This document shows, in pieces, positions 21,543 through 32,095 of a stretch of 64,000 bases of DNA. Origin of the DNA: Lactuca virosa (lineage: Eukaryota; Streptophyta; Magnoliopsida; Asterales; Asteraceae); assembly GCA_928212115.1 (NCBI GenBank), contig CAKMRJ010005523.1, positions 248,223,902 through 248,287,901 of the forward strand. Direction: 5' to 3'. The first letter of the stretch is position 1, and each line of letters opens with the position of its first letter. The notes under the pieces are model-generated. The model was given only the letters and a program-made list of their open reading frames with translations. It was not told the origin of the DNA and did not search any database. The position numbers and the translations under genes were made by a program.

Positions 21543-22459
21543 GCCAAGGTGGTTCGGAAGGAGAACTGGAAGCAAGAGACGATTAGAGGTGACATTGACA
21601 GATTTTTCATGGATAGTCGAAGGCTGTTGACCCATTGTGTTCGGGTCTGGGTTCCGATGTCTGGTGGGGTTAGACAGATTGTGTTAGAGGAGGCTCATAA
21701 GTCGTGCTTTTCTATTGATCTGGGGGCCACCAAGAGGTATCGGGATTTGAATTGAGCTATTGGTGGCCGTGTATGAAGAGGGAGATAGCTTGGTATGTTG
21801 AGAGATGCATGACCTGCAGGATGGTCAAGGCTTAGCATCAGAGGCCGCATGACAAGTTAAAGCCTCTGGAGGTTCCCATGTGGAAAGGACCGAAGTAGTC
21901 CTACAATAACATTTATCACTCCAGTATTGTGCTCCGACTTTTGAGCTCTTGTATGGTTGGAGATGTCTCACCCCGGTTTGTTGGGGTGAGGTTGGTTATA
22001 GGGTTATGGGAAGGACCGAAGTAGTCCTTCAGACCACGAAGCTTATTTAGCAGATTAAGCAGAGACTGCAGACTGCGTAGATTCGGCAGAAGAACTATGC
22101 CGACAGGCGCCGATTTAAGTTGAAGTTCCAGGTCAGTAATATGGTATTACTGAAGGTCTCACCTTGTAAAGGAGTGATACACTTCAGGAAGAGGGGGAAG
22201 TTGGGTCCCCGGTATATTGGATGAGGATGTGGTGGTTTCGTTGTATGATATTCAGGTCGATGAGCCCCTGAACTATGTTGAGAGGCCAGTGGCTATTATG
22301 GAAAGAAAGACGAAGGTCTTGTGCAACAAGGAGATACCTTTGATAAAGGTGCAGCGGAAACATCGGAGACGATCTGAGTGGACGTGGGAGTCGGCGGTTG
22401 AGATGCGGGAGAATTATCCATACTTATTTGCCGCAGCAGACTTCGAGGACGAAGTCTAG
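21543..22459 (+). pseudogene. pol: Gypsy integrase of E5 without its catalytic core, chromodomain-like tail kept
   Basis: The zinc-binding part is present (EEAHKSCFSIDLGATKRYRDL, then in another frame WYVERCMTCRMVKA). The catalytic DDE core that should follow is deleted and replaced by an 18-bp filler at 21885-21902. The C-terminal part resumes with FELLYGWRCLTPVCWGEVG and KFQVSNMVLLKVSP. About 110 bp are missing after PRYIG at 22220. The end frame 22217-22459 gives YVERPVAIMERKTK, RSEWTWESAVEMRENYPYLF and the terminal DFEDEV, the chromodomain-like tail. A copy like this cannot integrate by itself. Confidence 0.88.
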
Positions 22460-22476
22460 ATCAAGTTTGGGAGAAT
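22438..22476 (+). other. Terminal stem-loop and polypurine tract of E5
   Basis: AGACTTC-GAGGAC-GAAGTCT (22438-22457) is a perfect 7-bp stem with a six-base loop, and overlaps the last six codons of pol (DFEDEV). TTTGGGAGAAT follows at 22466-22476, the polypurine tract, directly before the LTR. E7 has the same stem-loop. Confidence 0.7.
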
Positions 22477-22910
22477 TGTAACATCTTGATGGCGATGTAC
22501 TCCTAATCTCGACCCTAAAATTTATTTATGTTGCATTTCAGTCCTTAAGTAAAAGAATGTGTCCATTGGAAGCCCTAGTGGTAAAATTGTAATTTGAGAA
22601 GAATGGGAGTACGCCATGCGTACGTGTGTATGGTTAGTGTACTAGGGCGCTCCCTAGTATGTTGGGCGTACATCAGCGTACACGGGGCGTATTCGCCAGG
22701 TTTGTAAACCCTATATTTTACGGTTGAGCCCCTATATAAGCATCCTTATAGCCACATTTTCCCTCACCTCTTCAACCTCCACTCTCCTTGTGACATTTTT
22801 TCAAACATTAATCCTTTGAGTGTGTGTTGTGATCTTAAGTGTGTGTTCTTGGTGTGTTGAAGGAAGAAAGAAGATATGTTGAGGAGTCTTGGTATGGAAG
22901 AAAGCTTGTG
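22477..22910 (+). repeat. 3' LTR of E5, first part
   Basis: TGTAACATC after the polypurine tract. GCGTAC words and a TATA box CTATATAAG at 22732-22740 identify the promoter region. The LTR is interrupted by E6 after TTGTG at 22906-22910. Confidence 0.85.
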
Positions 22911-23334
22911 TGTAACACTCTAAATTTTCGAATAAATTTTTCATTTTTAATTCCACACAAAACACAGTTTAACACTTCCCATACTCAATTATAAAATTAT
23001 TTCAAACAGAAAATATAAGATTGTTTGTTAATTATCCCAAAATCCTCAAAACACAATCAACTAGCTGGCGTGTACAATCATGCCGACGCCTTCCCGCGAT
23101 CCTAGGAAGTATCTTAAACACATTTCACAAAACACTATAAGCACAAGGCTTGGACAGTTCCCCAAAATACCACACACAATAATTAGCCTCCCGTGGCTAT
23201 ATCTCAATAAGAACCCTCCGGCTATGTGTCTCAGTGAGGACCCTCCGGTCTCACAGCTCGGGTTGGACCCTCCAGTCCTGTATCTCAGTGAAGACCCTCC
23301 GATCTCGTTACTCGGTTTGTACCCTCTAGTCTTA
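22911..23334 (-). repeat. E6 solo LTR, segment 1
   Basis: Holds degenerate repeats of GACCCTCCGGTCT-type words (23215-23330), which continue at 39362-39400 on the other side of E7. This supports the joining. Confidence 0.8.
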
Positions 23335-23607
23335 TGTAACATCCCAAAAATACCAGCTAAAATTTCATTTTTAAATTAGGTTAATACATAAAACATCGTT
23401 ATAAAACGTTCTTAACAAAATATTTAGAGTACATCCCAGAAAATCCACAGTACGGAAAACATGAGAGTGTGTGATATGCCGCTACCGCGCCGGCTCCTTT
23501 CCCCTAGCTGAAGAGGTACCTGAAAACAAAACTATAAAACGTAAGCACGAAGCTTAGTGAGTTCCCCCATAATGCCACATACCATGCAATCATATAATGA
23601 ACAGCTA

Positions 23608-23765
23608 AGAGATACGGGCCTCGCCCACACCCATAGAGATACGGGCCTCGCCCACACTCTACTAGCTAGGAGATACGGGCCTCGCCCACACTCTACTTTT
23701 TGAGAGATACGGGCCTCGCCCACGCTCTGCTATCCATGGAGATACGGGCCTCACTCACATTCCGC
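23608..23765 (+). repeat. Tandem repeat GAGATACGGGCCTCGCCCAC, about 30-40 bp x 5
   Basis: Five units share AGATACGGGCCTC and CCCACACTC; a sixth, changed unit is at 23851-23877. The right LTR keeps units at 30985-31046 and 37836-37861; the missing middle units fall at the E8 insertion. Confidence 0.88.
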
Positions 23766-24431
23766 TACTGAACCATAACATACAAGTATCACACAGACAA
23801 CAAGTATAAGCAATTCTATCATACTGGCATATATCACAATCAAACTCAGCTATGAGATACGGGCTCCGCCCACACTCCGATACTAACATATCGTCTACAC
23901 GGGCCGGCCTTGGTGTCTTAGACCCGTCCCTACTGGAAGGAAACTCACCTCGAGAGTAGCTGCCGAAAACCTACTCAGACTATGCCTGGCTGCCGCACCG
24001 GTAATCCCTCCGGCTATAAATCCGTAAACATGGATTAGGTACTCATAAATACCCCTAAGGTCAAATGACTAGTCAAAGTCAACCTTCTGATTGACTAGAC
24101 TCGCCGAGTCCATATGGCGACTCGCCGAGTCCTTCTATGTCTAGCCCGACTCTGACTCATCGGGTCCCTGTTCCCACTCACTGAGTCAGCCTGACTCGCT
24201 AGACGGGGACAACTAACAAACCCGCGACTGGACTCGCCGAGTCCAAGGGGGAGCTCGCCGAGTCCGACGAACAGATCTCACAAATCGCTCCAATCTTCCA
24301 TCCGAACATCAACCTTGGAGGTTTGGAGATTCTGGGACTATAGCTACACGTTAAATTGCTAATTCCACGTGCGACTACGGAGGGTTGGACCTCCTACACT
24401 TAAACCCTTCTTATCCTAGTGACTGATCATA

Positions 24432-24622
24432 TGACTCGCCGAGTTGGAAGAACAACTCGTCGAGTTCAAGGCTATATTCAAGGGACTCGCTGAGTTTGAA
24501 GAACGACTCGTCGAGTACCAGACAATATTCATAGGACTCGCCGAGTTGTTTATCCAACTCGCCGAGTCTAAGGCCATCTTCATGGAACTCGCCGAGTGCA
24601 CTTTGGCACTCGCCGAGTACCC
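24432..24622. repeat. Cluster of eight ACTCGYCGAGT palindromes in the E7 LTR
   Basis: Eight 11-13 bp palindromes (ACTCGCCGAGT, ACTCGTCGAGT and one-base variants) are spaced about 20-28 bp apart. The same cluster is at 38530-38720 in the right LTR. The ORFs read across it on either strand are by-products of the repeat. Confidence 0.9.
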
Positions 24623-25192
24623 TTCGACTCTTCACCCATTCTGGCCAAATCTGAGACATGCAATGGTTCCAACCACCATAATCTAAGCTCCTAGGGCATA
24701 AACACACGGAGTTGGGAGGTTTAAGGTCTTGAAATCCACATATAAGGGACAAAAGGGAATCTATTATACTAAAGATTAAGAAGGAGCTTTCTTACCTGGT
24801 TAGGAGCTTCTCCCAGGGTAGATTTCGGATCTACCACACTTCCTTGCACCCTCCAACTTCCTCCTTCTTCTCTTAAGCTTCAAACTTCCTTCACCAAGCC
24901 AAAATCACTCTCAAGGATCAAATGGGCTAGGGTTTCGCTCTCCAGTTCTTCTGGAAGAGAATGGGACGAAATGGGTGTTTTAGAATGGGTAAAATAAGGT
25001 GCAATGTCTGAAAATAGAGTTTCATCCAGACAGGTGGACTCGCCGAGTCCATGCATCGACTCGCCGAGTTCACCGCTCAAATCCCGTGTCCACCCTGCTG
25101 CTACTCGGCGAGTCGGGACGCAGACTCGCCAAGTTCGTGGCAAAATTAAGATAAAAACTTAAATAAAATCATACCATGAACCCGGTGTTACA

Positions 25193-25231
25193 AATCTACC
25201 CCACTTATTTTAGACTTCGTCCTCGAAGTCT
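25193..25231 (-). other. Polypurine tract and terminal stem-loop of E7
   Basis: On the minus strand AGACTTC-GAGGAC-GAAGTCT (25231-25212) overlaps the last codons of pol. AAAATAAGTGGGGTAGATTT follows, the polypurine tract next to the LTR. Confidence 0.7.
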
Positions 25232-26613
25232 GCCGCTCCCTTCCGGAACAGCTCCGGATAATGCTCCATCATCTCATCCGCGGGCTCCCAAGTCCATTCC
25301 GAGCCCTTCCGATGCTGCCATTGCACCTTCACCAGCTCCACCCTTTTGTTCCTCAGTTCCTTCGACTTCCGGTCTAGGATAGCCACAGGCCGCTCGATAT
25401 AATTCAGGCTGTCATCAATCTGGATGTCCTCCAAAGGTACCAATGCTGATTCATCCACCAGGCACTTCCGCAGCTGGGAGACGTGGAAAGTGCTGTGGAT
25501 CTGACTGAGTTCGGCTAGCAGGTCCAGCCGATATGCCACCTTGCCCACTCGGGCTGCAACCCTAAACGGTCCAATATACCTGGGACCCAACTTGCCCCGT
25601 TTCCTGAATCGGATGACGCCCTTCCACAGCGACACTTTCAGGAGAACTATATCCCCGACCTGGAACTTCAGGTCTGATCGGCGCTTATCGGCGTAACTCT
25701 TCTGCCGACTCTGAGCAGTCTGAAGCCTGCTCCGGACCTGTTGAATCTTCTCTGTCGTCTTGAGCACTACTTCGGTGCTCCCCATGACTCTCTGTCCAAC
25801 CTCGCCACAACATATCGGGGTCCTGCACTTCCTCCCATACAACATCTCGAAGGGAGAGCGGTCAATACTCGCGTGATAGCTGTTGTTATATGCAAACTCG
25901 GCTAAAGGAAGATAGATATCCCAGCTACCACCGAAGTCTAAAACACACGCCCGCAGCATATCCTCTAGAGTCTGGATGGTCCGCTCGCTCTGGCCATCCG
26001 TCTGCGGGTGAAAGGTTGTACTAAAATGCAGACGAGTACCCAGCTCGTCATGAAACTTCTTCCAGAACCTGGAAGTGAACCGCACATCCCTATCCGAAAT
26101 CACTGAAACTGGCACCCCGTGCCGTGCCACCACCTCTCTGACGTAGATATCGGCCAATTTCTCGGCCGAGATGCTCTCCTGAATCGGGATAAAGTGGGCG
26201 CTCTTGGTCAATCGATCGACGATGACCCATATCGAATCCACTCCCCACGCGGTCCTGGGAAGCTTGGTGATGAAATCCATCGTGATGTCTTCCCATTTCC
26301 ACAGCGGGATATCCAACGGCTGCATCTTGCCGTGCGGTCTCTGGTGTTCGGCCTTGACCTTCCTGCAGGTCAGACACCGCTCAACGTACCATGCTACATC
26401 CCGCTTCATGCAGGGCCACCAATAGTCCAGACGAAGATCCCTATACATCTTCGTTGCCCCTGGATGAATGGAGAATCGGGATTTGTGCGCCTCCTCCATC
26501 AGAACCCGGCGCACGCCTCCGAGATATGGAACCACACCCTGCGGTGTGTGTAATGTCAATAATCCTCTGCTGTCATAGTCGAAGGAGGAAACCTTGTCCC
26601 ACAATCCGCTCAC
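25210..26613 (-). CDS. pol: Gypsy integrase with chromodomain-like tail (E7), open frame
   Basis: A 467-residue open frame. The zinc-binding HHCC region is at H43, H50, C80 and C83. The catalytic core has D113 (TMDFITKLP), D174 (VISDRDVRF) and E210 (TDGQSERTI), with 35 residues between the last two. The C-terminal domain follows (KFQVGDIVLLKVS, GPRYIGPF), then the tail YIERPVAILDRKSK, VKVQWQHRKGSEWTWEP and the end DFEDEV. Integrase inserts element DNA; the tail resembles a chromodomain used for targeting. The listed ATG is internal to the polyprotein. Although the domain looks whole, the upstream frameshifts prevent its normal production. Confidence 0.92.
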   Translation of the reverse strand: MSGLWDKVSSFDYDSRGLLTLHTPQGVVPYLGGVRRVLMEEAHKSRFSIHPGATKMYRDLRLDYWWPCMKRDVAWYVERCLTCRKVKAEHQRPHGKMQPLDIPLWKWEDITMDFITKLPRTAWGVDSIWVIVDRLTKSAHFIPIQESISAEKLADIYVREVVARHGVPVSVISDRDVRFTSRFWKKFHDELGTRLHFSTTFHPQTDGQSERTIQTLEDMLRACVLDFGGSWDIYLPLAEFAYNNSYHASIDRSPFEMLYGRKCRTPICCGEVGQRVMGSTEVVLKTTEKIQQVRSRLQTAQSRQKSYADKRRSDLKFQVGDIVLLKVSLWKGVIRFRKRGKLGPRYIGPFRVAARVGKVAYRLDLLAELSQIHSTFHVSQLRKCLVDESALVPLEDIQIDDSLNYIERPVAILDRKSKELRNKRVELVKVQWQHRKGSEWTWEPADEMMEHYPELFRKGAADFEDEV

Positions 26614-27441
26614 TCTTCCGATGTTCCTCCTTCATAGCCTCCTGCTGAGCCTCCCGGATCCGCTCCAAAAGCGGAGTCACCTGTCATCCGCATGCAAATA
26701 TCCCTGATCGGCGCCGCCTTGCGGCTAAGCGCATCGGCCACCACGTTGGCCTTCCCCGGGTGATAAAGGATTTCACAATCGTAATCCTTTACCACATCAA
26801 GCCACCGACGCTTGCCTCATATTCAGATTTGGCTGGTCCATGAGGTACCTCAAACTCTTGTGGTCCGTTTAAATCGTACAGCGAAACCCATAGAGGTAAT
26901 GACGCCAAATCTTGAGGGCGAACACAACAGCCCCCAACTCCAAATCATGCGTCGGGTAGTTCGCCTCGTGAGGCTTCAGCTGCCTCGACGCGTAGGCGAT
27001 GACATGCCCTCTCTGCATCAATACCGCGCCCAAACCTGAGATGGATGCATCGCAGTATACAACAAAATCCTCCATGCCCTCTGGCAAGGCTAAGATTGGC
27101 GCTCGCACAATCTCTGTCTCAGTGTCTCGAATGCTGCCTGCTGCTCAGGCCCCCAACGAAAGACACAGCCTTCCTTGTTAACCTGGTCAGGGGTAATGCT
27201 ATCTTGGAGAAATCCTGGATGAATCTCGATAGTAGCCAGCTAATCCCAGGAAACTCCGAATCTCAGATGGAGATTTCGGAACCTCCCATCTCATCACGGC
27301 CTCCACCTTGGCCGGATCCACCGAAATCCCGTTCTGGTTGACAAGGTGCCCAAGAAACTGCACCTTGCGCAACCAGAACTCACACTTGGAGAACTTAGCA
27401 TACAAGTTCTCCCTTCTCAAGGTCTCTAAAACCTCCCGCAA
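26610..27441 (-). pseudogene. pol: Reverse transcriptase end and RNase H of E7, frameshifted
   Basis: Three frames in succession. 27441-27199 gives EVLETLRRENLYAKFSKCEF and FLGHLVNQNGISVDPAK, then RSFLGLAGYYR. 27108-26869 gives YCDASISGLGAVLMQRG, AYASRQLKPHEANYPTHD and LKIWRHYLYGFRCTI, the RNase H core. 26795-26610 gives DYDCEILYHPGKANVVADAL. Small indels between them, for example near 27190 and 26820, break the frame. Order and content match E8. Confidence 0.88.
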
Positions 27442-27484
27442 ATGCTCCTCATGCTGCTCTCGCGTCTTGGAGTAAACAAGATAT

Positions 27485-27925
27485 CATCAATAAATGCTAT
27501 CACCGACGGTCTAACATCGGTCTACACACGCGGTTCATGAGGTCCATGAACGCGGCAGGAGCATTGGTGAGCCCGAAAGGCATCACCACGAACTCATAGT
27601 GGCCATAACGTGTCCGAAATGCCCTCTTCTGCACATCCTCCTCTCTGACCCTCACCTGGTGATACCCTGAATGCAAATCTATCTTGGAGAACCAAGATGC
27701 TCCCTGAAGCTGGTCAAAGAGGTCGTCAATCCTCAGGAGTGGGTAGCGGTTCTTTACCGTTACCTTATTCAGCTCCCTATAATCAATACACATCCGATGC
27801 GACCCGTCCTTCTTCTTCACAAACAGAATTGGGGCTCCCCAGGGTGAACTGCTCGGTCTGATGAAACCCTTGTCTAACAGCTCCTGAAGCTGTGTAGACA
27901 ACTCCTGCATCTCAGGAGGAGCCAA
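27485..27925 (-). pseudogene. pol: Gypsy reverse transcriptase of E7
   Basis: The frame 27925-27500 carries EMQELSTQLQELLDKGFIRP, SPWGAPILFVKKKDGSHRMC, YRELNKVTVKNRYPL, FSKIDLHSGYHQVRV and FVVMPFGLTNAPAAFM, fingers and palm of the enzyme. A frameshift near 27510 precedes the active-site motif FIDD, which is readable on the minus strand at 27487-27498 in another frame. The next frame begins at 27441. Confidence 0.9.
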
Positions 27926-28594
27926 CCGATACGGTGCTTTGGCTATCGGAGCCGTACCAGGGACTAGGTCGATCCTGAACTACACCTGTCACTCTGGAGG
28001 TATACCAGGCAGCTCCTCAGGGAATACATCCGCGAATTCTCGTACTACGGGCACATCGCCCACCGTCGCCTTACCCGCCTCCCGGATGTCCATGACATAT
28101 GCGACATATCCTGCGCAACCCTGCTGAAGGTAACGCCTTGCCCTCGCTGCCGAACAGAAGGCTGGCCCTCGCTGTGATCTCTCACCCTGAATTACTAACT
28201 CTCCCCCACTTGGGGCTCTGACTCGTACTAACTGTTGCGCGCAATCTATCACTGCCCCATTGGGACTCAGCCAATCCATACCAATAATGACCTTGTTTCC
28301 CCGCAACGGAATGGGAACTAGGTCAACCAAATACCCCTCTTCGAACAACCTCAATACACAATCTCGGAAGACCTCTGATGCTTGCACCGACCGGTCGTCC
28401 GCAATCTCGACCTCTAAAGGGCAATCCAACATGCCCGAGGACTCAGGAAACTTCTTGCTAAGTGCAAGAGAAACAAAGGATCGGGTAGCCCCCCGAATCA
28501 AACAACACCTGGACTGGAATACCGTTCACATGGAACGATCCTAAACGTATATACACAGAGCACATATCAATATCATAAATCTCATATAAATAGG
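27926..28594 (-). pseudogene. pol: Gypsy aspartic protease and linker of E7
   Basis: The minus strand around 28590-28480 reads IRLGSFHVNGIPVQVLFDSG, in which DSG is the catalytic site of a retropepsin. A frameshift follows, and 28501-27989 gives SFVSLALSKKF, then KVIIGMDWLSPNGAVIDCAQ, the second part of the protease, and the linker to reverse transcriptase (VREFADVFPEELPGIPPE). Protease would cut Gag-Pol. A TAG near 27980 and the frameshift disable it. Confidence 0.85.
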
Positions 28595-29802
28595 TCAGAG
28601 GGAAAGAATCATACCCGTCACCACATCGGGTGCAGCGCGTGCCTCCTCGGCTGTCAGCTGAAATGCCCGGCTCCTCACCACCAGAGCCTTTGCCTTGCCC
28701 TGCCGGCCATCTGTAATCCGCAGGGTCGCTGGTGCTGGCGCCTGTACTGGTACTGCTGCTGTCAACTGGGGGCAGTTGGCCCTCTTGTGGCCCCTCTGGT
28801 TGCAGTGGAAACACATCAACTCAGATGTCTGAATATCGGGGCAGGGCAGTACAATCCCTGCTGAAGTGTCCCGTCTTGCTGCATCTGTAGCAGCCTGTCG
28901 ATCCTAATCTACACGCTCCTTCGTGCGACCTGCCGCACTTCCTGCAGCGGCCCGGTCCTGAATGGCCTTTCGGCCTACCATCTGATCCCTGGGCTTCTTT
29001 CCGAAGCCCCTATCGTCTGTCCTCCTCTGCCTTCCTTTTCCGGATGTGCTCTAGATCTATCTCCCTCTCCCTCGCCCTAGCAATCATAGAATCCAGGGTA
29101 GGGCAAGCTGAAAAACTGACATGCTCCCGAATGTCGGCTCGCAGCATGTCATGGTAGCGGGTCCTCCTCATATCCTCATCACCTGCATACTGGGGCACCA
29201 GTAACGCCCTCTCCCAGAACTTGGCGGTGATCTCCGCCACAGTCTCCGTCGTCTGTCTCATATCCAAAAACTCTCTGGCTAACTGCTGGAGTTCCACTGC
29301 AGATGCGAACTCCGCTCTGAACCGGGTCACAAAGTCCGGCCATGTCATAGCCTCAATAGCCGATGCTCCCAATGAGTCACCAACAGACTCCCACCAATCC
29401 CTAGATCGGTCTCTCAAACATCCTGCTGCATACCTTACCTTCGACCCCTCGGGGCAGAAGCTGGTCAGCTGCGCAGATCCAATGTCTGCGATCCATCGTC
29501 TGGCCACAATGGGGTCCTTCGCCCCATGGAAATCCGTCGCACCGCTGCTCCTGAAGTCCTTGAAGGACAGTGTGCGAGATCCTGACTGGCTAGCCGCCAT
29601 ATCACTCCTGAACGCCCTGAGGCGATCCTCCATCAAACTCAACACCCTACCCTCCTTGATCGACCGAAGATGAGGGGAGTCGACTCAAGGATGCCCCTGG
29701 AAATTCTGACGCGATGAACTCGCGTAGACCCTCATAAATTGGTTCGGACCCTGAACCCGATCCCGATCCTGAGCCTCCCGCTCCCTGTCGTGTGGTCACC
29801 AT
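28595..29802 (-). pseudogene. gag: Gypsy gag of E7, frameshifted
   Basis: The likely start is the methionine at about 29802 (MVTTRQGAGGSGSG); the upstream methionines add a hydrophobic stretch that is not usual for Gag. A frameshift near 29650 leads to the capsid frame 29645-29010, with FHGAKDPIVARRWIADI, LRDRSRDWWESVG and WPDFVTRFRAEF, a Retrotrans_gag domain. Stops near 29008 separate it from the nucleocapsid part, which has two knuckles: a damaged one (CYRCSKTGHFSRDC-like, about 28885-28840) and CFHCNQRGHKRANC (about 28813-28772). Confidence 0.85.
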
Positions 29803-30694
29803 ACTGAAAAAACATAGCATAACCACCATCAAACGATATTCCACTAACGAGGCTCACATACATACCACTAGTCCCCGGTCTCGCCTCGACCCTTTTTGAA
29901 TCGAGTACGGATCCTCCACTTTCAGTAGTACGGGCCCATACTACCTTCCACGTCTATCCGTACTTTCCTCAAGAATTGCTTCAACTCAACCAAGTCCTTT
30001 CTACTAATACTGCGGTTCTCGTGCTACTCTCGCCCTAGGCTTGCCCTAAGTAATCGCCATCCCACTCTCTGCCATCAGCTGCACAAGAAGTCCCTGGTTT
30101 CTTTCCCTAACTAGCTCGCGAATACTATTACATATTACTCAGACTAGATAATTATTCGAATGAGAGGTCCTACCCTACATCGGTCGGACTCAAACAAGAG
30201 CTGCAAAATAGGGCTAGACCCAACCTTCTGAAATTATTTAATCCTTGCAATATGTAACTTAGCATATTCGTTCACTAGTTAGTGAAAGAACACTAGAACT
30301 CCTAATAGCACAAAGCAAGCAGCATTCGGGCATTGAGTACACATAATCAAGTATATACTACTCTGGCTATCACACTGACTGATCTGTACTAGCATGCAAT
30401 TCTCAAAAAGCCGAAACACATAAAGCAGGCACATAAGACATCATTCCTAGATCCTTAGTCCTATTCTAGCATGTTGTTCTACTGAAACTGAAACTGATAA
30501 TCATAACGTAAACTTGTATGGGTACTTTGGGGAAAACTTACTTGAGCTCGGCCGATCGCGCACATCACACACCTTTTTCTTTTTAGAAACCCCTTTTACT
30601 TAGTCTTTAGAAAATCATTTCTTTATAAAAATCCTTTAATCCCTCGATTTGAGTCAAGACACCCCCGAAGGTGTGTCCGAATCCCTCAAACCAG
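29803..30694 (-). other. Untranslated leader of E7
   Basis: Non-coding sequence between primer-binding site and gag. Nothing else recognised. Confidence 0.7.
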
Positions 30695-30710
30695 GGCTCT
30701 GATACCAACT
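30695..30710 (-). other. Primer-binding site of E7 (initiator tRNA-Met)
   Basis: On the minus strand the sequence after the LTR is AAGTTGGTATCAGAGCC. TGGTATCAGAGC is the initiator tRNA-Met complement. Confidence 0.9.
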
Positions 30711-31046
30711 TGTAACATCCGAAAAATACCAGCTAAAATTTCATTTTTAAATTAGGTTAATACATAAAACATCGTTATAAAACGTTCTTAACAATATATT
30801 CAGAGTACATCCCAGAAAATCCACAGTGCGGAAAACATGAGAGTGTGTGATATGCCGCTACCACGCCGACTCCTTTCCCCTAGCTGAAGAGGTACATGAA
30901 AACAAAACTATAAAACGTAAGCACGAAGCTTAGTGAGTTCCCCCATAATGCCAGATACCATGCAATCATATAATAAACTGCTAAGAGATACGGGACTCGC
31001 CCACACCCATAGAGATACGGGCCTCGCCCACACTCTACTAGCTAGG
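30711..31046 (-). repeat. 5' LTR of E7, part left of E8
   Basis: Matches 23335-23670 with about eight substitutions in the first 200 bp. The LTR continues at 37828. Confidence 0.9.
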
Positions 31047-31954
31047 TGTCACACCCCAAAACCGAGAACGGCGGAATACGTTCTGGGGTGGAGGACGTCA
31101 TGTACAGTATCATAACAAAGCATAATAGTAAAGGCAAGCAACAACATCCATTGCATTAAGATAATAATTGTAATACACAACGTGTTCAGTACAAATGTTA
31201 GACACCAAAAATACAATCAAAATAAAGTGGAGTCTATGTGTGCTCCGTCTTCTCGAAGGCTGCATCGTACTGTCTACTGATGACCTGAGAATACAAGTAT
31301 TTTGAAAACGTTTATCAGCAAAAGCTGGTGAGTTCATAGTATTTAGTGTCATTTCCTGTATAAAAATATTCACAGTATACATTTGTAAAAGAAAGTTTCG
31401 GTGTTCGAAATAGTATGAGCCCTAGAAAACCCTATGTTTTCCAGAAAAGTAGTCTTCACCAAGACCGATTATTTGTTTGTTCCTTTGATAATGTACAGTT
31501 TTCCCCGTAGTTATTAGTTTGAAAATATAGTTGACTTATCCATGATAGTAATGAGAAAAACTGTTTTACCCCAACAGTATCACTGTCGGCCATATGTAAT
31601 GAAGTGCAGACTCCAGGTAGTATATTAAATGTACAATACTCCTCAGGGAGTCCGTTTTGCCTTTAATTTTTAAAGTATTAATTAAAGGTTTTGAATGTGA
31701 ACTCGTACGTAACCATGCTGATTGCGATCGAATCCTTTGACCCTCGAGTCATATGTAGATGTGACATTTTGTCACCCCTGGGCCTAGACGGCTCGGACTG
31801 TAGCTAGCAGTCGGGATGTGGGAGTGTCTGTCCCGTAATATCTATACACATAATGCCCGCTCTCCCTCCAGGAGACTCTGGTTACGCGGTGGTGATGGTG
31901 AGCACAAAGATGTGTCGTATCGAGAAATAGTATGTCACATTCTAATTTAGTAAG

Positions 31955-32065
31955 TTCTCTTGTATAGTATGTAGTGTTCTCTTTGTATAGTACATAATGT
32001 TTCTTTGTATAGTATGTAATGTTCTCCTTGTATAGTATATAGTGTCTCTTGTATACTACATAGCA
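31955..32065 (-). repeat. Short tandem repeat, about 25-30 bp x 5, in the E8 LTR
   Basis: Units share TTGTATAGTA and TAGTGTTCTC-like words. Confidence 0.75.
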
Positions 32066-32095
32066 TATATTGACTCACAACTGAACTGACTCTAG

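Larger units (their letters stand above)
23335..25192 (-). repeat. 3' LTR of E7 (left copy, 1858 bp)
   Basis: TGTAACATCCC at the left and GGTGTTACA at the right. It includes a tandem array at 23608-23765 and three clusters of ACTCGCCGAGT palindromes (24096-24265, 24432-24622, 25036-25135). Confidence 0.92.

Noticed and set aside
24411..24752. 113-codon ORF with a regular leucine/glutamate pattern
   Set aside because: The pattern is the translation of clustered ACTCGCCGAGT palindromes in an LTR; the complementary strand gives equally regular ORFs.
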